Source: Rhodococcoides kyotonense
GTDB lineage: Bacteria; Actinomycetota; Actinomycetes; Mycobacteriales; Mycobacteriaceae
Length of the DNA stretch: 64,000 bases
Assembly (NCBI RefSeq): GCF_001645385.1
Contig: NZ_LVHI01000032.1
Location: 212,834 to 276,833 of the forward strand
Direction: 5' to 3'
This document shows, one piece after another, positions 8,698 through 18,500 of the stretch. The position numbers and the translations under genes were made by a program. Each line of letters opens with the position of its first letter. Position 1 is the stretch's first letter. The notes under the pieces were generated by a model. It was not told the origin of the DNA. It worked only from the letters and a program-made list of their open reading frames with translations, and made no database searches.

Positions 8698-9260
8698 CCG
8701 CGCACGTTGCAGCAGCTGCGCGTGTTGCAACGTGCGCAGCTGCTGCAACCTGCGCGCGGGGATGGTTGAACTTACGGTCCCGGCATCCTCGCCTTGACCG
8801 CGCACGTTGCAGCAGACGCGCGTGTTGCAACGTGCGCACTCACTGCAACCTGCGCGTGGGGGTGGTTGAGCCTACGGTCCCGGCATCCTCACCTTGACCG
8901 CGCACGTTGCAGCAAACGCGCGTGTTGCAACGTGCGCAGTTGCTGCAACCTGCGCGCGGGGATGGTTGAGCCTACGGTCCCGGCATCCTCACCTTGACCG
9001 CGCACGTTCCAGCAGCTGCGCGTGTTGCAACGTGCGCACTCACTGCAACCTGCGCGGGGGGGATGGTTGTGCTCACGGTCCCGGAATCCTCACCCTGACC
9101 GCGCACGTTCCAGCAGGCGCGCGTGTTGCAACGTGCGCAGTTGCTGCAACCTGCGCGGGGGGATGGTTGTGCTTACGGTCCCGCAATCCTCACCTTGACC
9201 GCGCACGTTCCAGCAGCCGCGCGTGTTGCAACGTGCGCAGTTGCTGCAACCTGCGCGTGG
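8698..9260. repeat. Tandem array of ~100-bp units, six copies of a hairpin core
   Basis: This fills the 613-bp space between the convergent plsC pair and the CPBP protease gene. Hairpin cores begin at 8701, 8801, 8901, 9001, 9102 and 9202, so the period is 100-101 bp. Five units are complete and the sixth contains only the core. Each core pairs CGCACGTT(G/C)CA with TGCAACGTGCG across a 14-base loop (8701-8711 with 8726-8736 in copy 1). Copy 1 also has an alternative perfect 15-bp stem, 8707-8721 with 8734-8748, which excludes the first. Spacers (GGTTGAGCCTACGGTCCC-type) are also conserved. Short ORFs run through it, but the 100-bp period is not a multiple of three, so it is not coding. Confidence 0.9.
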
Positions 9261-9285
9261 GAGCGCAGGCCACACCGAGCGAGCG

Positions 9286-10029
9286 TCAGGCCACCGACGC
9301 GTGCCACACCAGTGCCGCGGCGAGCGCGCCGAGGCCGTTGAGCGACCAGTGCAGCGCGATCGGGGCCAGCAAACTGCCGCTGCGACGCCTCAGCCACGTG
9401 AAGACGAACCCGGCGGCTGCGGTTGCGAGGACGGCGGCGACGATACCGGCGACTTGGCCGAACACCCCTCCACCCAGGAAGTTGCTCAGCCCGGCGTTGC
9501 CTGCGGTCAGGCCAAGCGACGACGCGATGTGCCACAGTCCGAACATCAGAGATCCGGCGGCGAAGACACCGCGAGCGCCGTAGATCCGACCCAGCGTGCC
9601 GTGCAGTACCCCGCGGAACGCGAGTTCCTCGGGGATGACCGTCTGTAGCGGGATGACGATCATCGACGCCACCAGAGCAGCCGAGATGGTCGCGTAACGG
9701 TCTGCCATGAAGAACGGCCTGGTCAGCGGCAGCAATGCACCGATCGCGACGACGGCGAGCACGAGCCCGACGGCACCGAGCGCGTACAGCGAGCCGGTCT
9801 TCCACTGTCTCGGGGACAGGCCGAGTTCGGCCCATCCGAGCCCGCGCCGACGCGTCAGGGCAACCAGGACGACGGCCGCGATCGGGACCGTCGCGACGCT
9901 GGCCCACACGGTGGTGAAGTGCGCGATCAGGTTGGTGCAGACGAGTACGGCGACGACGATGGCGACGTCGAGGTACGCGTGGAAGCCGCGCCAGCGAGCA
10001 GCGTTCGCGGCGTCCTTCGTCATGAGCAT
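9286..10029 (-). CDS. CPBP-family intramembrane metalloprotease
   Basis: A 247-residue polytopic membrane protein of the CAAX-protease/bacteriocin-processing (CPBP, Abi) family. The family motifs are all present: EELAFRG (EExxxR), FGLWHIASS with the second-motif His, and HWSLNGLG near the C-terminus. About seven hydrophobic segments surround them. Such enzymes cleave within or near membranes, and some give self-immunity to peptides. It lies 48 bp downstream of the NRPS-exporter operon on the same strand and may be part of it, which would fit a role in export or immunity; that is inference. Starts at 10029 (MLMTKD) and 10023 (MTKD) are both possible. Confidence 0.85.
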   Translation of the reverse strand: MLMTKDAANAARWRGFHAYLDVAIVVAVLVCTNLIAHFTTVWASVATVPIAAVVLVALTRRRGLGWAELGLSPRQWKTGSLYALGAVGLVLAVVAIGALLPLTRPFFMADRYATISAALVASMIVIPLQTVIPEELAFRGVLHGTLGRIYGARGVFAAGSLMFGLWHIASSLGLTAGNAGLSNFLGGGVFGQVAGIVAAVLATAAAGFVFTWLRRRSGSLLAPIALHWSLNGLGALAAALVWHASVA

Positions 10030-10077
10030 CCCGCCGAGTGTACGGACGGTTCCTGAGAACGTCCGCCGAACGAGGGA

Positions 10078-10851
10078 TCACCGTGGCTGCGTTGCCCGTC
10101 GCAATCCGCGGTAGGCCGGGACGACGGAGACGGCGAAGATTCCGACCGCCCAGATGCCCGCTTTCGCCAGCGCCGCGCCGGCCGGTTCACCGAGTGCAAC
10201 CGCCTGCATCGCCTGGATCGCGCAGCTCATCGGCTGGTACTCGACGAGCGGCTGGATCCATGACGGATAGGCGGCGATCGGCACGAAGCCCGGGCTGAGG
10301 AACATCGACAGCGAGCAGAACAACGACACCGTCTCGACGAGTGCCGTCTTACCGAGCGTGAACGACGCGGCCATGACAGCCGTCGTGAACGCCATGCCGT
10401 ACACCAACGGGATCAAGACGAACAGCACCACCGAGCCGTGGAACGTGAAACCCAGAAGCAGCCCGACAGCAATGATGGCTAGCGTAGTGACCAGAATTCG
10501 TGTGGCTTCTGCCGTCACACGACCCGCGAGGCCGGATGCGCGGTGGATCGGCAACACCCAGAACCTGGCGAGAATGCCTGCGTCCCATTCCCTCCCGAGG
10601 GTGACGGCACCGGCGACAGATCCGAGCATCGCGCTGAGCACCGCGGTCATGGGCACTGTCCCGTACAGTGCGTCGTGACCGGAGAATGCGGATACCTGCT
10701 GTCCCAGAACGATGTTCAGGATCACCAGCATGATGGCGGGGTAGACGATCGACTGCATCAGGGTCATCGGATCGCGCACGAGATGCAGTAGCAGGCGCCT
10801 GCTCTGGATCAGAGTCTGGGGGACAAGTACGGAAGTGGAGTTCTCGGTCAT
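10078..10851 (-). CDS. ABC-2 type transporter permease, second subunit
   Basis: A 257-residue membrane subunit of an ABC exporter, with six hydrophobic segments arranged as in the ABC-2/DrrB family. Recognisable blocks are RDPMTLMQSIVYPAIMLVILN, GREWDAGILARFWVLPIHRASGLAGR (the cytoplasmic DrrB-type loop) and MFLSPGFVPIAAYPSWIQPLVEYQPMS. Its ATG at 10851 overlaps the TGA of the preceding permease (ATGA). Together with that paralogous permease and the ATPase it would form a heterodimeric exporter for the NRPS product. Confidence 0.88.
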   Translation of the reverse strand: MTENSTSVLVPQTLIQSRRLLLHLVRDPMTLMQSIVYPAIMLVILNIVLGQQVSAFSGHDALYGTVPMTAVLSAMLGSVAGAVTLGREWDAGILARFWVLPIHRASGLAGRVTAEATRILVTTLAIIAVGLLLGFTFHGSVVLFVLIPLVYGMAFTTAVMAASFTLGKTALVETVSLFCSLSMFLSPGFVPIAAYPSWIQPLVEYQPMSCAIQAMQAVALGEPAGAALAKAGIWAVGIFAVSVVPAYRGLRRATQPR

Positions 10852-11624
10852 GGGCGTCTCGTATTCACGCGGAGGGACAGGGGAACGAACAGCAGGAGCA
10901 TGCCCGCGAGCCACAGCACGGCGGGCAGCAGCGAGGACCCGGTGGCGGTGCCGTCGGCGAGGCCTCGCAGTGCCGTGGTGAACTGTGAGATGGGTTGGTT
11001 GCGGACGAACGGCTGAACCCACTGGGGGAACTGGTCTATCGGCGCGAAACCGGTCGACAGCAGGCCGAGAATCAGCTGCGGGAGGACGAGGATCTGCGTC
11101 GTCGCCTCCGGGCTCGTGGACAGGGTGCCGACCATGTCTGCGCCGACGATCAGTGTCACCGCGATGACGACGACGAAAGCGACGAAACCCACAGTCTGAA
11201 GCGCGCTGCCGGAGAACCGGAATCCGATCACATGACCACATGCGAGGGCCGCGGCGGAGGAGATCGCACACTTGAGCAGTCCCGTCGCCACGCGCGACGA
11301 CAGTGGCACGGCCGGCGAGACGGGCATCGACGCGAACCGTCTGTTGATGCCCGTGGTGGCGTCGGTCGCAGCGAGGAACGCCGCCGAGATGGCCGTGAAC
11401 GCGATGGCCTGCAACGCGATCAGAGGCATCAGGAACTGCCCGAAGTCGGACACGCCGTTGCCGAACATCGAAATGACCTTCTGCAGTGGCAGATAGAAGC
11501 CGATCGTGAACACGACCGGCGCGATCAGCGCCGTCACGAACTCACCCGCACGCATCGACGTGCGCAGCGTGCGCGACGTCAGCACCCACCACTGAAAGCC
11601 CGAGGACCGGGCAGGCGCGGTCAC
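10848..11624 (-). CDS. ABC-2 type transporter permease, first subunit
   Basis: A 258-residue DrrB-like membrane subunit with about six hydrophobic segments (VVFTIGFYLPLQKVI, IALQAIAFTAISAAFLAA, GFVAFVVVIAVTLIVGADMV, LPAVLWLAGMLLLFVPLSL). The loop TTGINRRFASMPVSPAVPLSSR and the segment STGFAPIDQFPQWVQPFVRN correspond to the same blocks in the second permease. The start is the GTG at 11624, which overlaps the TGA of the ATPase gene (GTGA), so all three exporter genes are translationally coupled. Confidence 0.88.
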   Translation of the reverse strand: MTAPARSSGFQWWVLTSRTLRTSMRAGEFVTALIAPVVFTIGFYLPLQKVISMFGNGVSDFGQFLMPLIALQAIAFTAISAAFLAATDATTGINRRFASMPVSPAVPLSSRVATGLLKCAISSAAALACGHVIGFRFSGSALQTVGFVAFVVVIAVTLIVGADMVGTLSTSPEATTQILVLPQLILGLLSTGFAPIDQFPQWVQPFVRNQPISQFTTALRGLADGTATGSSLLPAVLWLAGMLLLFVPLSLRVNTRRP

Positions 11625-12577
11625 GACGCGACCTTGTCTGCGACTGGTGTGCCGGTGAGAGACAGGAAGACCTCGTCGAGCGAGGGGCGTCGCAGTGCGA
11701 TGTCGACGAGTTCGACGTCGGCACCGTCGATTCGGTGCAGCACCTCGGCCAGCGTGCGGGCGCCGTCGGGCGCGGGAACGGACACCCGGTCGGATGTCGG
11801 GTCGAGGAGGAAGCCACCCGGGAACATCGGTCGGAGGACCTCGGCGACGGCGGGCACGTCGTGCGGGTGCAGCGGAACCACCTCGCAGTAACTTCCACCG
11901 GTGCGCGCCTTCAGTTCCGCCGAGGTTCCCTCGGCGACGACCGTGCCGTGATCGACCACGACGATCCTGTCGCTCAACACATCTGCCTCCTCCAGGTACT
12001 GCGTCGTCAACAATGTGGTGATGCCCTGGTCCGAGAAGCCGGCGACCAAGTCCCACACGGCCTGTCGGCTGCGCGGATCGAGTCCTGTGGTCGGCTCGTC
12101 GAGAAACACGACCTCGGGTGGGACGACGAGACCGCAGGCGATGTCGATGCGGCGACGCATCCCACCGGAGTAGCGGCCGACGCGTCGACCGGCCGCGTGG
12201 GTGAGGTCGAACTCGTCGAGCAGTTCGTCCGCACGACGCTTCGCATCGCGGCGCCGCATGCCCATGAGTCGGGCGAACATCACGAGATTCTCGTAGCCGG
12301 TGAGGGTTTCGTCGAGCGTGGCGTTCTGGCCCGTCAGCATGATGGACGCGCGGACACCTGCGGGGTCGGTGACGACGTCGTGTCCTGCCACGCGTGCCGT
12401 CCCGCTGTCCGGTGTGACGAGTGTGGCCAGGACACCGACGGTGGTCGTCTTGCCCGCGCCGTTCGGCCCGAGGACCGCCAGCACCTCACCGCGCTGGGCG
12501 GCGAAGTCGATGCCGCGCAATGCCTGGACGGGGCCGAACGATTTGCGGAGGTCGCATACCTTGATCGAGGTGGTCAT
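11621..12577 (-). CDS. Drug-exporter type ABC transporter ATPase (DrrA-like)
   Basis: A 318-residue ATP-binding subunit that powers export through the two downstream permeases. Walker A is GPNGAGKTTT, the signature is YSGGMRRRIDIA, Walker B is VVFLDEPTTGLDPRSR, and a switch His follows at the expected distance (VVDHGT is beyond it). The C-terminal ~100 residues (EVVPLHPHDVPAV to LSLTGTPVADKVAS) are the DrrA accessory domain ending in the SLDEVFLSLTG signature. The ATG at 12577 has AGGAAGG upstream and lies only 10 bp after the NRPS stop, so exporter and NRPS share an operon. In this family the substrate is usually the product of the adjacent biosynthetic gene. Confidence 0.95.
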   Translation of the reverse strand: MTTSIKVCDLRKSFGPVQALRGIDFAAQRGEVLAVLGPNGAGKTTTVGVLATLVTPDSGTARVAGHDVVTDPAGVRASIMLTGQNATLDETLTGYENLVMFARLMGMRRRDAKRRADELLDEFDLTHAAGRRVGRYSGGMRRRIDIACGLVVPPEVVFLDEPTTGLDPRSRQAVWDLVAGFSDQGITTLLTTQYLEEADVLSDRIVVVDHGTVVAEGTSAELKARTGGSYCEVVPLHPHDVPAVAEVLRPMFPGGFLLDPTSDRVSVPAPDGARTLAEVLHRIDGADVELVDIALRRPSLDEVFLSLTGTPVADKVAS

Positions 12578-12587
12578 GTGATCCTTC

Positions 12588-15500
12588 CTAGGAGGCGAGT
12601 GCGTAGGTGAAGTGGGCGGACAGCGGGGCCGAGATCTGGTGCAGCGAACCGGAATCCAGCATGTCGTCGTGGGTGGCGTCGACGGCATGGTCGTCGATCC
12701 ACCCGGTGACGTAGGTTCGCCACGTCTCGGCAGCGCGGGAGTCGCGAGCGCTGAAGAACAGCACGTCCCCGTCGAATACCGGCGGGCGATATCCGGCAAG
12801 CAGTCGTAGTGCGTTGTTGTAGGCCGTCGCGAGACGGTCGACGTGCTGCGCTTCGACGGGAACTCCGACGGCTTCCCGAACCCGGGACGCTGCGTCGTCC
12901 GCGGAGATCTCGGCCGTCACGCCGTCGATGCCGAGTACGGGCGCGAACTCACCGAAGAATTCACCGGTGGTCAGTGGATTCGGCGGTTCGAGCTCGCACG
13001 CGTCGACGTCGGAATCGAGCATCGCCAGCAGCGACACCTCCTGGCCCATTGCTTGCAGCCGGGCTGCGACTCCGTGTGCGACGAACCCGCCGTACGACCA
13101 TCCGAGCAGGTTGTACGGGCCCTGCGGCTGCACCGCGCGGATCTCGGCGAGATACCGATCGATCACGTCGTCGAGGTGCGTGGACGTCGTTGCCACCCCA
13201 GCCAGTTCGGGTGCCTGGATACCGTAGACGGTGCGATCCGTTCCGAGCATCGCCGCGAGTCCCGCGTAGCTCCATGCCATCCCGGATGCGGGATGGATGC
13301 AGAACAGCGGAGCCTCGGTGTCGCCGCGCCGCAGCGGGACGACGGTATCGAACGGTGTCGATTCCGAGCCGGTGTCGCCGTCGTCGATTCGGGTCGCCAG
13401 CGTTGCTGCAGTGGGGGATTCGAACAGGTCACGCAGCGACACAGGTGACGGCAGAGCCGCGTTGATGCGCGTCACCACTCGGGTCGCGACGAGCGAGTTG
13501 CCGCCGAGGTCGAAGAAGGAGTCGTCGGCACCGACGTCGTCGACGCCCAGTATCTCGCTGAACGCGTCCACCACGAGCAACTCGATCGGTGTGCGCGGAG
13601 CGCGGTAGCGTCGACGCCGAGATGCGAAGTCCGGCTTCGGGAGCGACGCCGTATCCAGTTTCCCGACGGGAGTAAGCGGGACCTCGTCGAGCATCTGGAC
13701 GACCGTCGGGACCATGTATCCGGGCAAGCGTTCGGATGCGTGTTGCCGCAACGCTTCCGGATCCGGTGTCGTGCCGTCGGCGGCAAGAACGTAGGACACC
13801 AGGACCGTCGCTCCCGCAGGTCCGTCGACACCGATCGTGACGGCGAACTCGACGTCGGGACGCTCGGTGAACGTCGCGTCCACCTCGCCGAGTTCGACGC
13901 GGAAGCCGCGAATCTTCACCTGGAAGTCGGCGCGGCCCTGGTAGTGCAGTCGCTCTCCGTCCCAGCGGACGATGTCACCCGTGCGGTACATGCGAACGCC
14001 GGGATCGGTGGGATGCGCGACGAATCGCGTCGACGTCAGGTCCTGGCGGTTCTGATATCCACGCGCGACGGCGGGGCCGGCGAGGTACAGCTCGCCGGGG
14101 GTGCCGTCGGCGACCGGGCGGAGCCAGCTGTCCAGAACCAGCATCGATGCCCCGCGAATCGGACCACCGATGTCGACCGGTGAATCTGTCTGCAGCGGAG
14201 CCGAACCCGTCGCCCAGATCGTGAACTCGGTGGGTCCGTAGTGGTTCAGCATCACCCGATCGCCTGCCCACCGCTCGACCACGTCGCGACTCGGTGCCTC
14301 ACCCGCGACAGCCAACACACGCACACTGTCGATCGGATCCACCGTGGCCAGCGCTGCGGGCGTGATGACCATGTGCGTGACGCGTTCCCGACGCACCAGC
14401 TCGGCGAGCTCGACACCTGCCATGACGGTCGGTGGTGCGACGACCAGGGTGCCGCCGTGTGCACAGGCCATGAGCGACTCCGAGATCGACGCGTCGAAAC
14501 TCGGTGAGGCGAAGTGCAGCACGCGTGCCGTGCTGTCGAGGCGAAACTCCTCGCGCTGTGACTCGGCGAAATTCGCCAGCCCGCGATGCGGAACCGCGAC
14601 GGCCTTCGGCGTCCCGGTCGATCCCGACGTGAAGATCATGTAGGCCAGGTTGTCCAGGTGTGGAGCCGGTGCGTCCACAGGTGTCGTGCTGCAGGCGGTG
14701 TCGGTGGCGTCGATCCACGTCATCGGCGCGTTGAAGGCGGGGATGTCGTGATCGGCGATGATGCCGATACGGGCGCCGCAGTCGTCGAGCATGCGCTCGA
14801 TCCGCTCGGCGGGCAGTTTCGGGTCGATCGGAACGAACGCGGCGCCGGTCTTGACGACCGCCCACATCGCGAGGACCGACTCGATGGACCTCGGGATCGC
14901 CAGTGCAACGAACGTCTCCGGCCTCGCGCCGTGCCGAACGAGTCGGTGTGCCAGCGCATTCGACCGTGCATCGAGTTCGCGGTAGGTGATCTCCGTGCCC
15001 TCGTAGGTGACGGCGATGCGATCGGGGTGTGCCGCGACCGTGTCGGACAGGATCGACGCGAAGGTACGCGGAGCGTGTGCTGCTTCACCACGGATGGGCT
15101 CTGCAGCCGGCGACAGGGCCAGGACTTTCGTGTCCGGCTCGGCAGCGACCCGCGACAGCAGATCCACGCAGCGGTCGAGTACTGCTTCGGGATCGTCGAC
15201 GGCGTTCTCCAGGTACTTCAGCGTGATCTGCAGTGAGTCACCCGGGATGATCAACAGCGACAGCGGATACGGAGTTGCATCGGTGCCTTCGGCGTCGACG
15301 ACCCGCATTCCGGCCAGGTCCAGTGACTGCGACAGCGCCGCTCGGTCGACCGGGTACGACTCGAACACCGTCGACGTGTCGAACAGTTCGGGAAGTCCTG
15401 TTGCCTCGTGGATATCGCTGAGCCCGACGTACTGGTGGTCGAGCAACTGGGACTGTTCTTTCTGGACGCGAGACATCAACTCGGCGAGCGTCTCTCGCGG

Positions 15501-18500
15501 ATCCAGCTGAACTCGGACGGGAACGGTGTTGATGAACAGTCCGACCATCTGCTCGACGCCCGGCAGAGCCGGTGGCCGACCGGACACCGTGCCGCCGAAG
15601 ACGACGTCGGTCCTGCCGGTCAGCGACGACAGCGTCATCGCCCACGCGGTCTGGATGGCCGTGTTGATCGTGATGCCGTGCGTCCTGGCCAGCCCGTGCA
15701 GAGCGGCCGTGACGTCGGCGCCGAGCGCCCGGGAGTGCTCACCCGCGGTGCTGTCGCCGCCGATGTGGTCCGACGACGACACGAGCGTCGGTTCGGTGAC
15801 TCCGTCCAGTGCCTCCTGCCACGCCAGCCGAGACGCGCCGCGGTCCTGCTCTGCCAGCCACGCCAGGTACTCGCGGTACGAGCGTGCGGGCGGAAGTGAG
15901 ACGACGCCGTTCAGCGCCGCGTAGAGCGTCAGCAATTCCTGGACCAGCAGAGGCGTGGACCAGCCGTCGAGCAGGATGTGGTGGTTGGTCATCACCAGGC
16001 GGTATCCGTCGTCGGAGGTACGGATCAGTTCGAACCGGATCAGCGGCGGATGTGCCATGTCGAAGCGAGTAACCCTGTCCTGCTCCAAGATTCGGTCCAA
16101 TGCTGCGTCTTCCGCGCCACGTAGATCGGTCTCGGTCCAGCCGACGTCGAGTTGATCCAACACGATCTGTCGAGGGCCCGAATCCTGCTCGCGGAAGGCG
16201 ACTCTCAGATTCTCGTGCCGGTCGACGAGTGCCTGTGCTGCATCGTGCAACCGGCCGGCGTCAACGGTGCCCGTCAACGTCAGAACGGACTGGACGATGT
16301 AGCTGTCCGGACCCTCCGCGTCGAACACCGCATGGAACAGCAAGCCCTCCTGCAGCGGCGACAGGGGCCACACGTCGATCAGTTCCGGGAATTCGGTTTC
16401 CCACGAATCGATCTCGGTCTGCGTCGTGTGCACGAGCGGGAAGTCCGACGGCGTGTGCCTCGTGACGGTCTCGGCGTCGGCGTGCGCGGCCAGGGCGGTC
16501 AGTGCATCCATCCACGCGGTGGCCAGGTCGTCGACGTCGTCGAACATGGTCGACGCGTAGGAGAACGTCGCCACCAGCTCGGTGTCCGAACCCGTTTGTT
16601 CCGCAACGACATTGATGTCGATCGCGGCGGGAAGCGGCATGGCCGGATCGGCATGCGACGCGAATCGGGCAGGCATGAAGGGGGAATCGGCTGCCGTCTG
16701 CACGCGTCCCAGGTAGTTGAAGGACACCTGGGGCGTCACGGCGATCTCCGACGCGTCGGCCAGGTGGCGCAGCATGCCGTAGCCGATGCCATGGTCCGGT
16801 ATCGTGGCCAGTCGTTCCTTGACCGCTTTCAGCGCCGTGCCTGCGGCCGGACCCGCGGCGAACGCGTCGGCGATGTCGATGCCGGTCAGATCGAACGCGA
16901 CGGGGAAGACCGTCGTGAACCATCCGACTGTGCGCGCCAGATCGACTCCGGGCACTGCCTGCTCCTCTCGTCCGTGGCCTTCGAGCGAGACCACGGACGT
17001 CGCACGGCTACGCCAACGGGCGACGGCCAGGGCCAGTGCAGCCAGCAGGACATCGTTCGGCCCGCACCCGAAGCGGTCGACGACGGTGCCGAGGACGGTA
17101 TCGGTGAGTGCCGCCGGGACGGTCACGACGCTGTCGACGCGGGTGGCGACGGTATCGATCGCCGGATCGATCGAGCGGTGCGACAGTGGGGCATCCGGTG
17201 TGCGTGCGATGTCGGACCACAGGGACACCTCGTCCATGCGCCGGGCGGCACAGTCGGTCAGTCCGTGCGCCCATCGGCGCATCGAGGTGCCGACGGGTTC
17301 GAGCGACTCACCCATCACGGCGGACGCGAAGTCCGGCAGCAGGATTCGCCACGACACTCCGTCGACGGCGATGTGGTGCAGGACGATCCACAGAGAATCG
17401 TCGGTGCGGGCCAGCTGGACGACCTTCCCGGTTCCCGGATCGAGACGATCCGCGGCATCCTCCAGGTCCCCCGTGACGAATGCCGCTGCGGCATCGACGG
17501 ATCCGGCCGGCATGATCTCGTGCTTGTCCGTGACGCGGGAGCGCAGGGCGTCGTGATGATCGATCAGAATCGCCGCTGCAGTGATCAGCGTGTCGTCGGA
17601 GATGCCGTCGGGAAGGGTGATCCGGACTGCCTGGCTGTAGGTGCGGAAGTGGCCCGCAGCCACCATCTCGGCGGCAACCGGCGTGAACGGCACGTCTCCG
17701 ACGCCGCCGCCCGGTAGTTCGTCGAGCACCGGTGCGGCGACGATATCGGTGGCGATATCGGCCAGTGCCGCAACGGTCTTGCGCTCGAAGACGTCGCGAG
17801 CGGTGAAGTGCAGTCCTGCGGTCTTCGCGCGGGACACCAGTTGGATCGAGACGATACTGTCGCCGCCCAGGGCGAAGAAGCTGTCGTCGGCGCCGACGGA
17901 GTCGATACTCAGAACGTCCTCGAACAGTGCTGCGATCGCGATCTCCCGTTCGGTGCTCGGCGGTCGGTGCGACGTCGACGTCGTGAACACCGGGTCGGGA
18001 AGTGCTGGGCGGTCGACTTTGCCGACCGGGGTCAGCGGGACCGTGTCCAGCACCATGATCGACGACGGCACCATGTAGGCGGGCAGGGTCGCGGACAGCT
18101 GCGCGGTCAGGGCGGCGACGTCGACCCGTCCGGTGACGTACGACACGAGAATCGTTGCACCCGAATCGGTTCGGTGGCCGATCGTCATGACGAAGTCGAC
18201 GTCCGCTGCGGCGGAGATGGCCGCGTCGATCTCGGTGAGCTCGATGCGGAACCCGCGAATCTTGACCTGGAAGTCGCTGCGTCCCGAGTACTCGAGCTGG
18301 CCATCGGAGTTCCAGCGCACGAGATCGCCGGTGCGGTAGAGGCGTTCGCCGGGGAAGTACGGGCTCGCGACGAACCGGGATGCCGTGACGGCCGGACGAT
18401 CGTGGTATCCGCGGGCCATCGCCTCACCCGCCAGATACAGCTCGCCGACGCGTCCAGCGGGGACGGGCCGCAGCCAGCGGTCCAGAACGATGGCCGACGT

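Noticed and set aside
8698..9260. CRISPR array
   Set aside because: The units are ~100 bp with conserved spacers; CRISPR spacers would be unique, and no cas gene is present.
8894..9583. A Cys-rich repeated open frame (CACCNVRSCCNL-type) in the tandem array
   Set aside because: The repeat period of 100-101 bp shifts the frame at each unit, no ribosome site is seen, and the sequence is explained by hairpin-forming repeats.
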